64,000 bases of DNA from contig NZ_AP022848.1 of NCBI RefSeq assembly GCF_011764485.1, positions 1,764,001-1,828,000 on the forward strand. The letters run 5' to 3'. Below are positions 1-9,151 of the stretch, one piece after another; positions within the stretch are counted from its first letter, which is position 1, and every line of letters begins with the position of its first letter. The position numbers were made by a program, and so were the translations under genes. Under the pieces are notes generated by a model, which was given only the letters and a program-made list of their open reading frames with translations, had not been told where the DNA came from and made no database searches. The DNA is from Bosea sp. ANAM02 (GTDB taxonomy: Bacteria; Pseudomonadota; Alphaproteobacteria; Rhizobiales; Beijerinckiaceae).

Positions 1-415
1 CCGCGACGCCCGCGAAGCCCAGGGCGACGGCGAGCCAGCGCCGGCCGTCGATGCGCTCGCCGAGCAGCAGCGCGGCGAGGATCACCACCCAGACCGGCGC
101 AGCGAGCCAGATCGTCATGGCGTCTGCGAGCGGCAGATAGGTAACCGCCAGATAGAACAGCGCGACCTCGCCCGACGAGAACAGCACGCGCAAAGCCTGC
201 AAGCCCGGTCGCTCCGGCCGCAGGGTCCGCTGCACGCCCTGCTTGAAGACGAAGGGCAGGATGACGACGAGCGCCGCGAGGCTGCGCAGCAGCAGGAGCT
301 GGCCGACCGTGTAGGTCGCGACCAGCCATTTGCCCATCACGTCGTTGAGCGAGAACAGCAGGATGCCGATCAGCATCATGGCGATGCCGGCGAGCGAGGC
401 GTTGCGGGCGGTCAT
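1..415 (-). CDS. EamA/DMT-family transporter (N-terminal part, runs off the window)
   Basis: The minus strand is open from an ATG at 415 to the left edge, about 138 residues with no stop. The translation starts MTARNASLAGIAMMLIG and shows four hydrophobic helices with the short loops and LPLADAMTIWLAAPVW-type motif of the EamA half-repeat of drug/metabolite transporters. These are inner-membrane permeases of about 300 residues with two EamA repeats; only the first is visible. Substrate cannot be told. It is divergent from the ArsR-type gene at 552, with an AT-rich intergenic region between them. Confidence 0.8.
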   Translation of the reverse strand, partial: MTARNASLAGIAMMLIGILLFSLNDVMGKWLVATYTVGQLLLLRSLAALVVILPFVFKQGVQRTLRPERPGLQALRVLFSSGEVALFYLAVTYLPLADAMTIWLAAPVWVVILAALLLGERIDGRRWLAVALGFAGVA

Positions 416-509
416 GGCAGGCAAAAGTGTTCCAAAGGCGCGCCACCACTGGCGGAGTCCGCGGCGCGTGGCAATCCGCGTTTCCGCATGCCCCCATGAC
501 ACCTAAATA

Positions 510-531
510 TTAAGTATTGACTTAATTAAGT
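510..531 (+). promoter_or_regulatory. AT-rich inverted repeat and promoter ahead of the ArsR-type gene
   Basis: TTAAGT (510-515) and ACTTAA (520-525) form a perfect inverted repeat with a 4-bp spacer, and a third half-site TTAAGT follows at 526-531. The block overlaps a -35-like TTGACT at 517-522; a weak AT-rich -10 falls near 540-546, only a few bases before the ATG at 552. Such a dyad in a GC-rich genome, right before a winged-helix repressor gene, fits an autoregulatory operator. The link is inference. Confidence 0.5.
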
Positions 532-551
532 GAATAGCGAATTTATCGGGC

Positions 552-875
552 ATGGATCGCTTTGCCGCTCTCGCCGACCCGACACGCCGCAGCATCGTCG
601 AGATGCTGGGGGAGCGGGCGCTGTCGGCTGGCGAGATCGGGGCGCGCTTCAGCGCCAGCGCGCCGGCGATCTCGCAGCATCTCAAGGTGCTCAGAGAGGC
701 AGGGCTGGTGACGGTGGAGGTGAGGGGGCAGCAGCGAATCTACCGGCTCGATCCGGCGGGGCTCGCGGCGTTCGACGCCTGGCTCGGCAAGGTCCGGCGC
801 TTCTGGGGGCGCCATCTCGATATCCTGGAACAGGAACTTGCGAAGCCCGAACCGGGCGAGGGAGATATCCGATGA
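552..875 (+). CDS. ArsR-type winged-helix transcriptional regulator
   Basis: 107-residue protein made almost entirely of an ArsR-family winged helix: MDRFAALADPTRRSIVEML at the start, recognition helix around residues 37-50 (APAISQHLKVLREAG), wing ending in RIYRLDP. The metal-binding ELCVCDL motif of true metal sensors is absent, so it belongs to the non-metal ArsR class usually paired with an AHSA1/SRPBCC gene. Its stop overlaps the start of that gene (ATGA at 872-875), so the two are translationally coupled. No Shine-Dalgarno is visible before the ATG and the predicted transcription start lies within a few bases of it, so a leaderless mRNA is possible. Confidence 0.9.
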   Translation: MDRFAALADPTRRSIVEMLGERALSAGEIGARFSASAPAISQHLKVLREAGLVTVEVRGQQRIYRLDPAGLAAFDAWLGKVRRFWGRHLDILEQELAKPEPGEGDIR

Positions 876-1426
876 ACGATTATGGCGTCGTGCTGGAAAG
901 CGGTGCGGTGCGCTTCGAGCGCCTGCTGCCGGGACCTGTCGAGCGGGTCTGGGCCTATCTCACCAAGTCGGAGAAGCGTGGACTATGGCTGGCCTCGGGC
1001 ATGTTCGATCTCAGGGTCGGTGGCCATACGGAGATGCTGTTCAAGCACTCCGAGATCACCAACGAGACGCCGCCGGAAGCCTATCGCGAGGTGCATGAGA
1101 ACGGCGTGCGCTCGACCGGGACGATCACCCGCTACGAGCCACCCCGGATCATCGCCTTCACCTGGGGCGGTGGCGGCGAGCCGGAATCCGAGGTCGCGTT
1201 CGAACTCATGCCGAAGGGCGAGAAGGTCCTGCTGGTGCTGACGCATCGCAAGCTGACGAGCAAGGCGGAGATGACGAGCGTTTCGGGCGGCTGGCACATG
1301 CATCTGGGCCTGCTGGAGGATGCGCTCACGGGCGCACCGCGGCGCGGATTCTGGTCGCGGTTCGCGGCGCTCGATGCGGATTACGCTCAGCGCTATGCCG
1401 GCCTGCCCGAGCCGGGCGAGGGCTGA
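872..1426 (+). CDS. SRPBCC (AHSA1-like) domain protein
   Basis: 184 residues starting MNDYGVVLESGAVRFERLL. The pattern of an N-terminal strand with RLLPGPVERVWAYLT, a middle GTITRYEPPRIIAFTW and a C-terminal helix GGWHMHLGLLEDAL is typical of the START-like AHSA1 hydrophobic-ligand fold. Function of this branch is unknown; members are commonly co-transcribed with a small ArsR regulator, as here (4-base ATGA overlap). The start was chosen because it gives the overlap and the family's normal N-terminus. A family A palindromic repeat follows downstream. Confidence 0.85.
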   Translation: MNDYGVVLESGAVRFERLLPGPVERVWAYLTKSEKRGLWLASGMFDLRVGGHTEMLFKHSEITNETPPEAYREVHENGVRSTGTITRYEPPRIIAFTWGGGGEPESEVAFELMPKGEKVLLVLTHRKLTSKAEMTSVSGGWHMHLGLLEDALTGAPRRGFWSRFAALDADYAQRYAGLPEPGEG

Positions 1427-1513
1427 CCGAGGCGCTGTCGAACTTCGCGGGAAAAACCGTCGTTTTGTGGCTGGTCGAAGGGCCCAAGCCCGCAATCGGC
1501 GAAAATGCCGCCT

Positions 1514-1602
1514 GTCATGGTCGGCCTTGTGCCGACCATCCACGTCTTCCTTCATGTGATATGGTTCAAGACGTGGATGCTCGCCACAAGGGCGAGCATG
1601 AC
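1514..1602 (+). repeat. Intergenic palindromic repeat, family A copy 1
   Basis: Bounded by GTCAT and ATGAC. It contains a first hairpin GGTCGGC-cttgt-GCCGACC, an inner inverted repeat ATCCACGTCTT / AAGACGTGGAT, and a second hairpin GCTCGCC-acaag-GGCGAGC. Near-identical copies lie at 9152-9242, 58251-58341 and, in reverse orientation, 18228-18323. It sits between the convergent ends of the AHSA1 gene and the winged-helix gene. Confidence 0.85.
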
Positions 1603-1631
1603 GGCGTGGTTCGGCGGAAAATCGGTCGCGG

Positions 1632-2162
1632 CTAGAGGCTCGCCGCCGCTCGGGACGCCTGGTCGTACTGGCCGGAGAGCGAGCGCATCGCCGCGGCGAT
1701 CTCCGAGAGGCGGGCCGGGTCGGCGCCGGTGGCGCGGACGGACTTGACCAGGAGCTGCTCGCGGATCTGGGCGTAGCGCCGGCAGGCCTCCTCGCCGGCC
1801 GGCGTGACCTCGACAGTCTTCTCCTTGCCCTTGCGGCCGCCCTTGAGGAGCTTCAACCGTTCGAGCTTCTTCAATGAATAGTTCACCAGATGCGTGTCCT
1901 CGATATTGAGGACGAGGCAGATATCGGCGAGGCGCTTGGCCTTGCCGCGGTGATTGACGTTGTGCAGCACGAGCACGTCGAGCGGCGAGAGATCGGCGAT
2001 ACCGGCCGCCGCCATGCAGCGGATCATCCAGCGCTGGAAGGCATGCACCGTCATGCTCAGCGCGAACTCGAATTCCGAAAGCGCCGGCAGCGCTCCCGAG
2101 GCGAGATGGCCGGAGGAAACGATCGGGCCGAGGTCGTCGGGGGAGGGAGGCGATGTGGGCAT
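1632..2162 (-). CDS. MarR-like winged-helix DNA-binding protein
   Basis: 176 residues. An N-terminal tail is followed by a MarR-type helical core (FALSMTVHAFQRWMIRCM...DLSPLDVLVLHNV) and a winged helix (residues about 75-125, ADICLVLNIEDTHLVNYSLKKLERL, then wing GRKGKEKTVEVTPAGE). This is the winged-helix type commonly found beside hydantoinase/oxoprolinase loci. It lies downstream of, and in the same direction as, the TRAP genes, separated by a 275-base stretch with a repeat. By position it may control the TRAP/hydantoinase island; the ligand is unknown. Confidence 0.8.
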   Translation of the reverse strand: MPTSPPSPDDLGPIVSSGHLASGALPALSEFEFALSMTVHAFQRWMIRCMAAAGIADLSPLDVLVLHNVNHRGKAKRLADICLVLNIEDTHLVNYSLKKLERLKLLKGGRKGKEKTVEVTPAGEEACRRYAQIREQLLVKSVRATGADPARLSEIAAAMRSLSGQYDQASRAAASL

Positions 2163-2180
2163 TCTGCTGCTTGTCGAAAG

Positions 2181-2401
2181 AGGCGCGGGGAACCCTCTCC
2201 CGGAGGGAGAGGGCAGGGTGAGGGGTAGGCCGTTGGACGTCTCAGCCTCGCCCTAACCACGGCAGCGGGCAGGGCGTTCGCAAATGGTCCAGGGGCCTAC
2301 ACCTCACCCCTGCCCCTCTCACCTATCTCGGGCTTGCCCGAGATAGGTGCTTAAAGTGTCGAAGTCGGCAACAGCCGGCTTCGATGCAGGAGAGGGGTTC
2401 T
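2181..2401 (+). repeat. Composite intergenic repeat (family E) with a nested palindrome
   Basis: The outer part is the AACCCTCTCCCGGAGGGAG...CACCTCACCCCTGCCCCTCTC...GAGAGGGGTTC palindrome type often seen between genes in this group of bacteria. Inside its right half lies a perfect stem of 14-bp arms with a 2-base loop at 2320-2349 (CACCTATCTCGGGC / GCCCGAGATAGGTG), followed by a second near-palindrome at about 2358-2383. The inner block interrupts the run CTCTC...GAGAG, so it looks inserted. The stretch between the winged-helix gene and dctP holds nothing else. Confidence 0.75.
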
Positions 2402-2437
2402 GCGTCGTAATTCCGGTGCTCTTTTGAGAACCAAACC

Positions 2438-3427
2438 TCACATCTTCTTGTAGGCGTCGACGATCGCCTGGCCTTCGGCGCCGGCCTTCTTCAGCCAGTC
2501 GGCGGTGAGCTGCTCGCCGGCCTTCTTGAAGCCGGAAGCGAGCGCGGCCGAGGGCGCCTGCACCTTCATGCCCTTGGCCTTGAGCTGGTCGAGATACCAG
2601 CCGGCCTTCTCCTGCCACATCTTCCAGCCGCGCTCCTCGGCCGTCGCGGCAGCCTTGAGGATCGCGTCCTGCGTCGCCTTGTCGAGAGCGTTGAAGGTGG
2701 CCTTGTTCACGAAGGTCGCGTCCTTCGGGATCCAGGCCTGCGTGTCGTAGAAATGGGTGAGCGATTCCCAGACCTTGGAATCATAGCCGGTGCCGCCCGA
2801 CGACATGAAGGAGTTGACCACGCCGGTCGCCAGCGCCTGCGGCAGTTCGGCCGCCTGGATGGTGACCGACTGCATGCCGGCGATTTCGCCCAGCCGCGAG
2901 GTTCCGACATTGTAGGAACGCCATTTCAGGCCGCGCAGATCCTCGAAGGTGTTGATCTCCTTCTTGGTGTAGATGCCCTGCGGCGCCCAGGGGACCATGA
3001 ACAGGAGCTTGATGCCCTGCGCGTCGAGCTTCTTCTCGATCGCGGCCTTCGACGCCTTGTAGAGCTTCATGGCATCGGGATAGGAGGTCGCCAGGAAGGG
3101 AACGACGTCGACGCCGAAGATCGGGTCCTCGTTCTCGTGGATCGAGAGCAGCACCTCGCCCATCTGCGCCTGGCCGGACTGGACCGCGCGCTTGATCTCG
3201 GGCGCCTTGAACAGCGAGGCGCCGGGATGGACGGTGATCTGGAGCTTGCCCGATGTCGCTGCCTCGACGTCCTTGGCGAAGAGCACGAGGTTCTCGCTAT
3301 GCGGATTGTCGGCGGGATAGGCGGCCGGCAGGTTCCATTTGGTCTGCGCCGAGGCCGGCATGGCGAAGGCGAGCGCGCTGACGCCGAAGGCGAAGGCGGC
3401 CGTGGCGAAAGTCCTGCGGTTGATCAT
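2438..3427 (-). CDS. dctP: TRAP transporter substrate-binding protein (DctP family)
   Basis: 329-residue periplasmic binding protein of a tripartite ATP-independent transporter. Residues 1-27 are a signal peptide with paired arginines (MINRRTFATAAF...PASA). The mature part has the DctP pattern: KWNLPAAYPADNPHSENLVLFAKDVEAAT, the RGLKWRSYN segment carrying the carboxylate-binding arginine, and TFVNKATFNAL. The ATG at 3427 was chosen because it begins the signal peptide and follows a GAGAGGGA ribosome site; the same frame stays open far upstream but there it only shadows dctM. It is the last gene of the dctQ-dctM-dctP operon. The ligand is probably an organic or amino acid, perhaps a lactam precursor given the neighbouring oxoprolinase. 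Confidence 0.93.
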   Translation of the reverse strand: MINRRTFATAAFAFGVSALAFAMPASAQTKWNLPAAYPADNPHSENLVLFAKDVEAATSGKLQITVHPGASLFKAPEIKRAVQSGQAQMGEVLLSIHENEDPIFGVDVVPFLATSYPDAMKLYKASKAAIEKKLDAQGIKLLFMVPWAPQGIYTKKEINTFEDLRGLKWRSYNVGTSRLGEIAGMQSVTIQAAELPQALATGVVNSFMSSGGTGYDSKVWESLTHFYDTQAWIPKDATFVNKATFNALDKATQDAILKAAATAEERGWKMWQEKAGWYLDQLKAKGMKVQAPSAALASGFKKAGEQLTADWLKKAGAEGQAIVDAYKKM

Positions 3428-3462
3428 GATGCTGGTCCCTCTCTTGTGGTTGGCTTCTCTGG

Positions 3463-4767
3463 TCAGTCCGGAAAGGCGAGTTTCGGCAGGAAGAGCACGA
3501 TTTGCGGAAAGGTCGTGATGATGAAGACGGCGATGTTCAGCAGAATGAAGAACGGAAGCGCGGCCTTGGCAATCGTCCAGGTGTCCTTGCCGCTCATGTT
3601 CTGCAGGACGAAGAGGTTGAAGCCGACCGGCGGCGTGATCTGCGCCATCTCGACATGGATCACGAGGTAGACGCCGAACCAGATCAGGTCGAACCCGGCT
3701 TCCTTCACCATCGGCAGCACGATCACCGCGGTCAGCACGATCATCGAGATGCCGTCGATCAGGCAGCCCAGGATGATGTACATGCAGGTCAGCGCCAGCA
3801 CGAGCATATGCGTCGAGAGCTGCTGGCCCTTGACCCATTCGGCCAGTGCGGTCGGGATGCCGGTATAGGCCATTGCCGCGGTGCAGAAGGCGGCGCCGGC
3901 CAGGATCAGCATGATCATGCAGGTCAGGCGGGTGGCGCTCATGATGCTCTCGGCGAGCGTCTTCCAGGTCAGCGTGCCGCTCCACCAGGCCAGGAACAGC
4001 GCGCCGGAAACGCCCCAGGCGGCGCATTCTGTCGCGGTGGCGAAGCCGAGGATCAGCGCCAGGAAGACCGCCGCGATCAGCACGAGGCAGGGCAGCAGCT
4101 TGAACGATTGCCGCAGCTTGTCCATGAACGGCATCGCTGGGTCGCGCGGCGGCGTCTTGTCCGGGTTCAGCAGCGACCAGATGATGACGTAGCCCATGTA
4201 GAGCGCCATCACGAGCAGGCCGGGCAGGAAGCCGCCGAGGAAGACCTGCAGCACGGAGACGTTCGCCGTCACCGCGTAGACCACCATCGGGATCGAGGGC
4301 GGGATCAGCAGGCCGAGCGTGCCGGAGCCGGCCAGCGTGCCGAGGCTGAGCTTCTCGTCGTAGCCGCGCTTCTTCAGCTCCGGCAGCGAGATCTTGCCGA
4401 TCGTCGCGACCGTCGCCGCCGAGGATCCGGATACGGCGGCGAAGATGCCGCAACCCACGATATTGGTGTGGATCAGGCGGCCGGGCAGCCATTGCAGCCA
4501 GGGCGACAGGCCCTGAAACATCTGCTCCGACAGGCGCGTCCGGAACAGGATCTCGCCCATCCAGATGAAGAGCGGCAGGGCCGTCAGCGTCCAGCCGCTG
4601 GCGGAGCTCCAGACCGTCGTAGCCAGTACCTGGCCGATCGGCACGTCGGTGACGAGCCACATGGCGAGCAGCCCGACGAGGCCGAGGCCGACGGAAATCC
4701 AGATGCCGGAGCCGAGAACGAGGACGAGGAAGCCGAGCAGGACGAGCGAGAGAACGGGCAGGCTCAT
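3463..4767 (-). CDS. dctM: TRAP transporter large permease (DctM)
   Basis: 434-residue inner-membrane protein with about 12 hydrophobic segments. Family signatures are GLSPWLQWLPGRLIHTNIVGC, GTLGLLIPPSIPMVVYA, and near the end EMAQITPPVGFNLFVLQ. It is the sodium-coupled transport subunit that works with DctQ and DctP. Its ATG at 4767 follows a GGAGG site and lies 2 bases after the dctQ stop; dctP follows 35 bases downstream. Length is normal for the family. Confidence 0.95.
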   Translation of the reverse strand: MSLPVLSLVLLGFLVLVLGSGIWISVGLGLVGLLAMWLVTDVPIGQVLATTVWSSASGWTLTALPLFIWMGEILFRTRLSEQMFQGLSPWLQWLPGRLIHTNIVGCGIFAAVSGSSAATVATIGKISLPELKKRGYDEKLSLGTLAGSGTLGLLIPPSIPMVVYAVTANVSVLQVFLGGFLPGLLVMALYMGYVIIWSLLNPDKTPPRDPAMPFMDKLRQSFKLLPCLVLIAAVFLALILGFATATECAAWGVSGALFLAWWSGTLTWKTLAESIMSATRLTCMIMLILAGAAFCTAAMAYTGIPTALAEWVKGQQLSTHMLVLALTCMYIILGCLIDGISMIVLTAVIVLPMVKEAGFDLIWFGVYLVIHVEMAQITPPVGFNLFVLQNMSGKDTWTIAKAALPFFILLNIAVFIITTFPQIVLFLPKLAFPD

Positions 4768-4769
4768 TG

Positions 4770-5318
4770 TCAGACGCCTCCGCCCTGGGCGACGCGCTCG
4801 ACCAGTTCCTCGACCGATTTCGGCGGTTCGGGCTCATAGGTCGGGCGCCCGGTCCGAACGACGATGACGAATTCGTCCAGGATCGCGATCAGCAGCGTTC
4901 CCAGCCCGAGGACGAGGGCGAGCTGCGGAATCCACAGCGGCACCGAGACGACGCCCGTCGACATGTCGAAATACTGCCAGGAATCATAGGCGAGCTTCCC
5001 GGTCTGGAAGGTGAAGTAGCCGATGAAGAGCGCCGCGACGCTGAGGGCGAAGAGCTCGGCCGCCTTGCGGGCCGGGCCGTGCAGGCGCTCGATCACGAGC
5101 CCGACGCGGATCATCTCGCCCTTCTTGAACGTGTGCGCCAGGCCGAAGAAGGCCATCGCGGCAAAGGCCCAGCCGGCGAAATCGTCACCGGACGGCACGT
5201 TGAAGTTGATGTCGCGCCCGACAGAGAGCAGCATCATCAGGACGAAGATCACGATCAGGCACAGCCCGGCGATATAGCCGGCGGTGAGGTAGAGGAGGTC
5301 GAGTCCGCGGCGGATCAT
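4770..5318 (-). CDS. dctQ: TRAP transporter small permease (DctQ)
   Basis: 182 residues with four membrane helices, including the DctQ pattern FAGWAFAAMAFFGLAHTFKKGEMIRV at the second helix and a polar C-terminal tail. I start it at the ATG at 5318 (MIRRGLDLLYL), which has GGCGGAG at proper distance; an in-frame ATG 30 bases upstream lacks such a site. A GC-rich dyad at 5324-5340 (GCGCTCCG-C-CGGAGCGC) covers that ribosome site. First gene of the TRAP operon, divergent from the hydantoinase gene. Confidence 0.9.
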   Translation of the reverse strand: MIRRGLDLLYLTAGYIAGLCLIVIFVLMMLLSVGRDINFNVPSGDDFAGWAFAAMAFFGLAHTFKKGEMIRVGLVIERLHGPARKAAELFALSVAALFIGYFTFQTGKLAYDSWQYFDMSTGVVSVPLWIPQLALVLGLGTLLIAILDEFVIVVRTGRPTYEPEPPKSVEELVERVAQGGGV

Positions 5319-5470
5319 AGGGTGCGCTCCGCCGGAGCGCAGCGCCATGCGCTGTCATTTGCCAGGATTGCCAGCATCGTCGCATCCTCCGCTTTCGCGC
5401 CGGCCCGGCCCCTCAGCCATGTTCCAGCCACAATCGGGATCGTAGCCGGCAGAATTGCCTTGTCAATAAC

Positions 5471-5516
5471 TCATCGACGATTTATCGATGATTTGTCATT
5501 GTCAGGTGATGCTGAC
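5471..5516 (+). promoter_or_regulatory. Two dyads in the TRAP/hydantoinase divergent promoter region
   Basis: TCATCGA (5471-5477) and TCGATGA (5485-5491) are a perfect inverted repeat with a 7-base spacer. A second dyad, GTCAG-N6-CTGAC, follows at 5501-5516. The hexamer TTGTCA occurs just before the first dyad (5460-5465). The block lies 24-70 bases before the hydantoinase start and within the shared 5' region of both transcripts, so it is a good candidate operator for the winged-helix regulator at 1632. That assignment is inference. Confidence 0.5.
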
Positions 5517-5539
5517 GTATCCAAGGGGGGAGAGGGTCT

Positions 5540-8500
5540 ATGTCGGCGGCTCATTGGGACTTCTGGATCGATCGCGGCGGCACCTTCACCGACGTGATCG
5601 GCCGCGATCCGGCTGGCAATCTCCATGCCAGGAAGATGCTTTCCGAGAATCCGGGTGCTTATCGCGACGCGGCCGTGCAGGGCATCCGCGAACATCTCGG
5701 GCTCAGGGCGGGCGAGCCGATCCCGACCGGGATCATCGGCGAGGTGCGCATGGGCACGACCGTCGCCACCAACGCGCTGCTGGAGCGCAAGGGCGACCGC
5801 ACGCTGCTGGTGACGACCAAAGGCTTCCGCGACGCGCTGCGCATCGGCTACCAGGCCCGGCCGGACATCTTCGCCAAGCAGATCATCCTGCCCGAGGCGC
5901 TGTACGAAACGGTCGAGGAGATCGAGGAGCGCGTGCTGGCCGACGGCAGCGTCGAGCGCGCGCCCGACGAGGCGGCGATCCGCAACGCCCTGCAGGCGCA
6001 ATACGATGCCGGCTTCCGCGCTGTCGCGATCGTCTTCATGCATGGCTACCGCTATCCGGCGCATGAGCAGGTTGCGGCCCGGATCGCGCGCGAAATCGGC
6101 TTCCCGCAGGTTTCGGTCAGCCACGAGGTCTCGCCGCTGGTGAAGCTGGTCGGACGCGGCGATACCGCCGTGGTCGATGCCTATCTCTCGCCCATCCTGC
6201 GCCGCTATGTGCAGCAGGTGTCGGAAGAGCTCGATATCGCCCGCACCGGCGCGCGCCTGATGTTCATGATGTCCTCGGGCGGCCTCACCGCCGGCGAGCT
6301 GTTCCAGGGCAAGGATGCGATCCTGTCCGGTCCGGCCGGTGGCGTCGTCGGCCTCGCCGAGACCGGCCGCTCGGCCGGGTTCGACAAGGTGATCGGCTTC
6401 GACATGGGCGGCACCTCGACCGACGTCGCGCATTTCGACGGTGAATACGAGCGCGCCTTCGAGACCGAGGTCGCCGGCGTGCGCATGCGCGCGCCGATGA
6501 TGCTGATCCACACGGTCGCGGCTGGCGGCGGCTCTATTCTTCACTTCGATGGGCGGCGCTTCCGCGTCGGGCCGGATTCGGCCGGCGCCAATCCGGGCCC
6601 TGCCGCCTATCGCCGCGGCGGGCCGCTCGCGGTGACCGACGCCAATGTCATGGTCGGCAAGCTGATCCCGTCCTATTTCCCGGCGATCTTCGGGCCGGAT
6701 CAGAACGAGCCGCTCGATGTCGGCATCGTCCGCAACAAGTTCGCGGTGCTGGCGGCCGAGGTCGGCGACGGGCGCAGCCCTGAGGAGGTCGCCGACGGCT
6801 TCATCCAGATCGCCGTCGCCAACATGGCCGAGGCGATAAAGAAGATTTCGGTCCAGCGCGGCTACGACATCACCCGCTATGCGCTGAATTCCTTCGGCGG
6901 CGCCGGTGGTCAGCATGCCTGCCTCGTGGCCGATGCGCTGGGCATCAAGACGGTGCTGCTGCACCCGTTCTCCGGCCTGCTCTCTGCCTATGGCATGGGG
7001 CTCGCCGAGATCCGCTCGACGCGGACATCGGCGCTGGATGTCGCGCTCGATGGCGAGGCCAAGGCCGCGATCGAGGCGGTCGCAGCGAAGCTCGCCGCCG
7101 ATGCCAAGGCCGAAGTCGCCGGCCAGGGCGTGGCCGAGAGCGATATCACGATCCATACCCGCGCCCATATCCGCTATTCCGGCACCGATACCGCGATCGC
7201 GGTTCCGGCCGGCACGCGTGCCGAGATGCAGACGGCCTTCCAGACCGCGCACAAGGCCCGCTTCGGCTTCATGGACGAGACCAAGGCGCTGGTCGTCGAG
7301 GCGGTCGAGGTCGAGGCCGTCGGCGGCGGCGCCAAATTCGAGGAAGCAGCGGCTGGCGAGCAGGCCGGCGAGCCGGTTGCCGCCGAACGCACCCGCTTCT
7401 TCGCCAAGGGGCAGTGGCATGATGCGGCGATCGTGCGCCGCGAGGCGATCAGGCCCGGCCAGAGCGTCGCCGGACCGGCGATCATCATCGAGCCGAACCA
7501 GACCGTCGTCGTCGAGGAGGGTTGGAGCGCCAAGCTCACCGCCCGCGATCATCTCGTGCTGGTTCGGGTCAAGGCGCTGGTCCAGCAGGCGGCGATCGGC
7601 ACCAAGGCCGATCCGGTGATGCTCGAGATCTTCAACAACCTGTTCATGTCGATCGCCGAGCAGATGGGCGTGACGCTGCAGAACACCGCCTATTCCGTGA
7701 ACATCAAGGAGCGGCTCGACTTCTCCTGCGCCGTCTTCGACCAGACCGGCGCGCTCGTCGCCAATGCCCCGCACATGCCGGTGCATCTCGGCTCGATGGA
7801 TCGTTCGGTCGAGACCGTGATCGCCAACAACCCCGTCATCAAGCCGGGCGACGTCTACTGCCTCAACGCGCCCTATAACGGCGGCACGCATCTGCCTGAC
7901 ATCACCGTCTGCACCCCGGTCTTCGATCCCGACGAGAAGGACATCCTGTTCTGGGTGGCGAGCCGCGGCCACCATGCCGATGTCGGCGGCACGGCGCCCG
8001 GTTCGATGTCGCCGCTGGCGACCAATATCGAGGAAGAGGGCGTCTATATCGACAATTTCAAGATCGTCGATCAGGGCCGCTTCTGCGAGGAGGACTTGGT
8101 CAAGCTCCTGACCGGCGCGCGCTATCCGGTGCGCAACGTCGTGCAGAACGTCAACGACCTGAAGGCGCAGATCGCCGCCAACGAGAAGGGTCTGGCCGAG
8201 CTGAAGAAGATGATCGGCTCCTTCGGCCTCGATGTCGTGCAGGCCTATATGGGCCATGTCCAGGACAACGCCGCGGAGAGCGTGGCGCGGCTTCTGACCA
8301 GGCTGCACGATTCCGAGTTCACCTATCCGATGGACCAGGGCTGCGCGATCAAGGTGAAGATCACCATCGATCGCGAGACGCGCGAGGCGACGGTCGACTT
8401 TACGGGTACCTCCGAGCAGCGGCCGGACAATTTCAACGCGCCGGCTCCGGTAACGCGGGCCGCCGTGCTCTATGTCTTCCGCGTCATGGTCGACGACGCG

Positions 8501-9139
8501 ATCCCGATGAATGCCGGCTGCCTGCGTCCGATCCGGATCATCGTACCTGAAGGCTCGATGCTGGCGCCGCGCTATCCGGCGGCCGTCGTCGCGGGCAATG
8601 TCGAGGTGTCGCAGGCGGTGACGAACACACTGTTCGGTGCACTCAAGGCGATGTCCTGCTCGCAGGGCACGATGAACAATCTGACCTTCGGCAACGACCA
8701 GTACCAGTACTACGAGACGATCTGCTCGGGTTCGCCGGCCGGTCCCGGCTTCGACGGCACGTCGGGCGTGCATGTCCACATGACCAATTCGCGCCTGACC
8801 GATCCGGAGATCCTGGAGACGCGCTTCCCGGTGGTGCTGGAGGATTTCCACATCCGGAAGGGCTCGGGCGGCAAGGGTGAATGGTCGGCCGGCGACGGCA
8901 CCTCGCGCACCATCCGCTTCCGCGAGACGATGGATTGCGCGATCCTGGCCTCGCATCGCCGGGTCCGGCCCTTCGGCGTCGATGGCGGCGAGGCGGGCGA
9001 GCTCGGCAAGACGCTGGTGCGCCGGCTCTCGGGCGCGGTCGAGGAGCTGAAGCCCTCCGACCAGACCCTGCTCCAGGCCGGCGAGGCGGTTACCGTGATC
9101 ACGCCGACGGCGGGCGGGTACGGCAAGGCGAAGGGCTGA
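5540..9139 (+). CDS. Fused hydantoinase A/B (5-oxoprolinase family) protein
   Basis: 1199 residues, the usual length of one-chain 5-oxoprolinases, which use ATP to open 5-oxoproline or hydantoin-type rings. The HyuA half (about 1-680) has the ATP-binding motif DRGGTFTD at 11-18, DMGGTSTDV near 288, and [12 protein letters not shown]. The HyuB half (about 690-1195) opens at [20 protein letters not shown] and contains [15 protein letters not shown] and [14 protein letters not shown]. The start follows a GGGGGGAGAGGG site. It is divergent from the TRAP genes, which suggests uptake and cleavage of one substrate. Family membership is firm; whether it takes oxoproline, hydantoins or, as in related acetone/acetophenone carboxylases, another compound cannot be read from sequence. 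Confidence 0.95.
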   Translation: MSAAHWDFWIDRGGTFTDVIGRDPAGNLHARKMLSENPGAYRDAAVQGIREHLGLRAGEPIPTGIIGEVRMGTTVATNALLERKGDRTLLVTTKGFRDALRIGYQARPDIFAKQIILPEALYETVEEIEERVLADGSVERAPDEAAIRNALQAQYDAGFRAVAIVFMHGYRYPAHEQVAARIAREIGFPQVSVSHEVSPLVKLVGRGDTAVVDAYLSPILRRYVQQVSEELDIARTGARLMFMMSSGGLTAGELFQGKDAILSGPAGGVVGLAETGRSAGFDKVIGFDMGGTSTDVAHFDGEYERAFETEVAGVRMRAPMMLIHTVAAGGGSILHFDGRRFRVGPDSAGANPGPAAYRRGGPLAVTDANVMVGKLIPSYFPAIFGPDQNEPLDVGIVRNKFAVLAAEVGDGRSPEEVADGFIQIAVANMAEAIKKISVQRGYDITRYALNSFGGAGGQHACLVADALGIKTVLLHPFSGLLSAYGMGLAEIRSTRTSALDVALDGEAKAAIEAVAAKLAADAKAEVAGQGVAESDITIHTRAHIRYSGTDTAIAVPAGTRAEMQTAFQTAHKARFGFMDETKALVVEAVEVEAVGGGAKFEEAAAGEQAGEPVAAERTRFFAKGQWHDAAIVRREAIRPGQSVAGPAIIIEPNQTVVVEEGWSAKLTARDHLVLVRVKALVQQAAIGTKADPVMLEIFNNLFMSIAEQMGVTLQNTAYSVNIKERLDFSCAVFDQTGALVANAPHMPVHLGSMDRSVETVIANNPVIKPGDVYCLNAPYNGGTHLPDITVCTPVFDPDEKDILFWVASRGHHADVGGTAPGSMSPLATNIEEEGVYIDNFKIVDQGRFCEEDLVKLLTGARYPVRNVVQNVNDLKAQIAANEKGLAELKKMIGSFGLDVVQAYMGHVQDNAAESVARLLTRLHDSEFTYPMDQGCAIKVKITIDRETREATVDFTGTSEQRPDNFNAPAPVTRAAVLYVFRVMVDDAIPMNAGCLRPIRIIVPEGSMLAPRYPAAVVAGNVEVSQAVTNTLFGALKAMSCSQGTMNNLTFGNDQYQYYETICSGSPAGPGFDGTSGVHVHMTNSRLTDPEILETRFPVVLEDFHIRKGSGGKGEWSAGDGTSRTIRFRETMDCAILASHRRVRPFGVDGGEAGELGKTLVRRLSGAVEELKPSDQTLLQAGEAVTVITPTAGGYGKAKG

Positions 9140-9151
9140 GGCGCCTTCGCC

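Noticed and set aside
2438..4837. A continuous minus-strand frame joining dctP to sequence through dctM, as if a 799-residue fusion
   Set aside because: The N-terminal 470 residues are an out-of-frame Arg/Pro-rich shadow of dctM; dctP has its own signal peptide and ribosome site at 3427.
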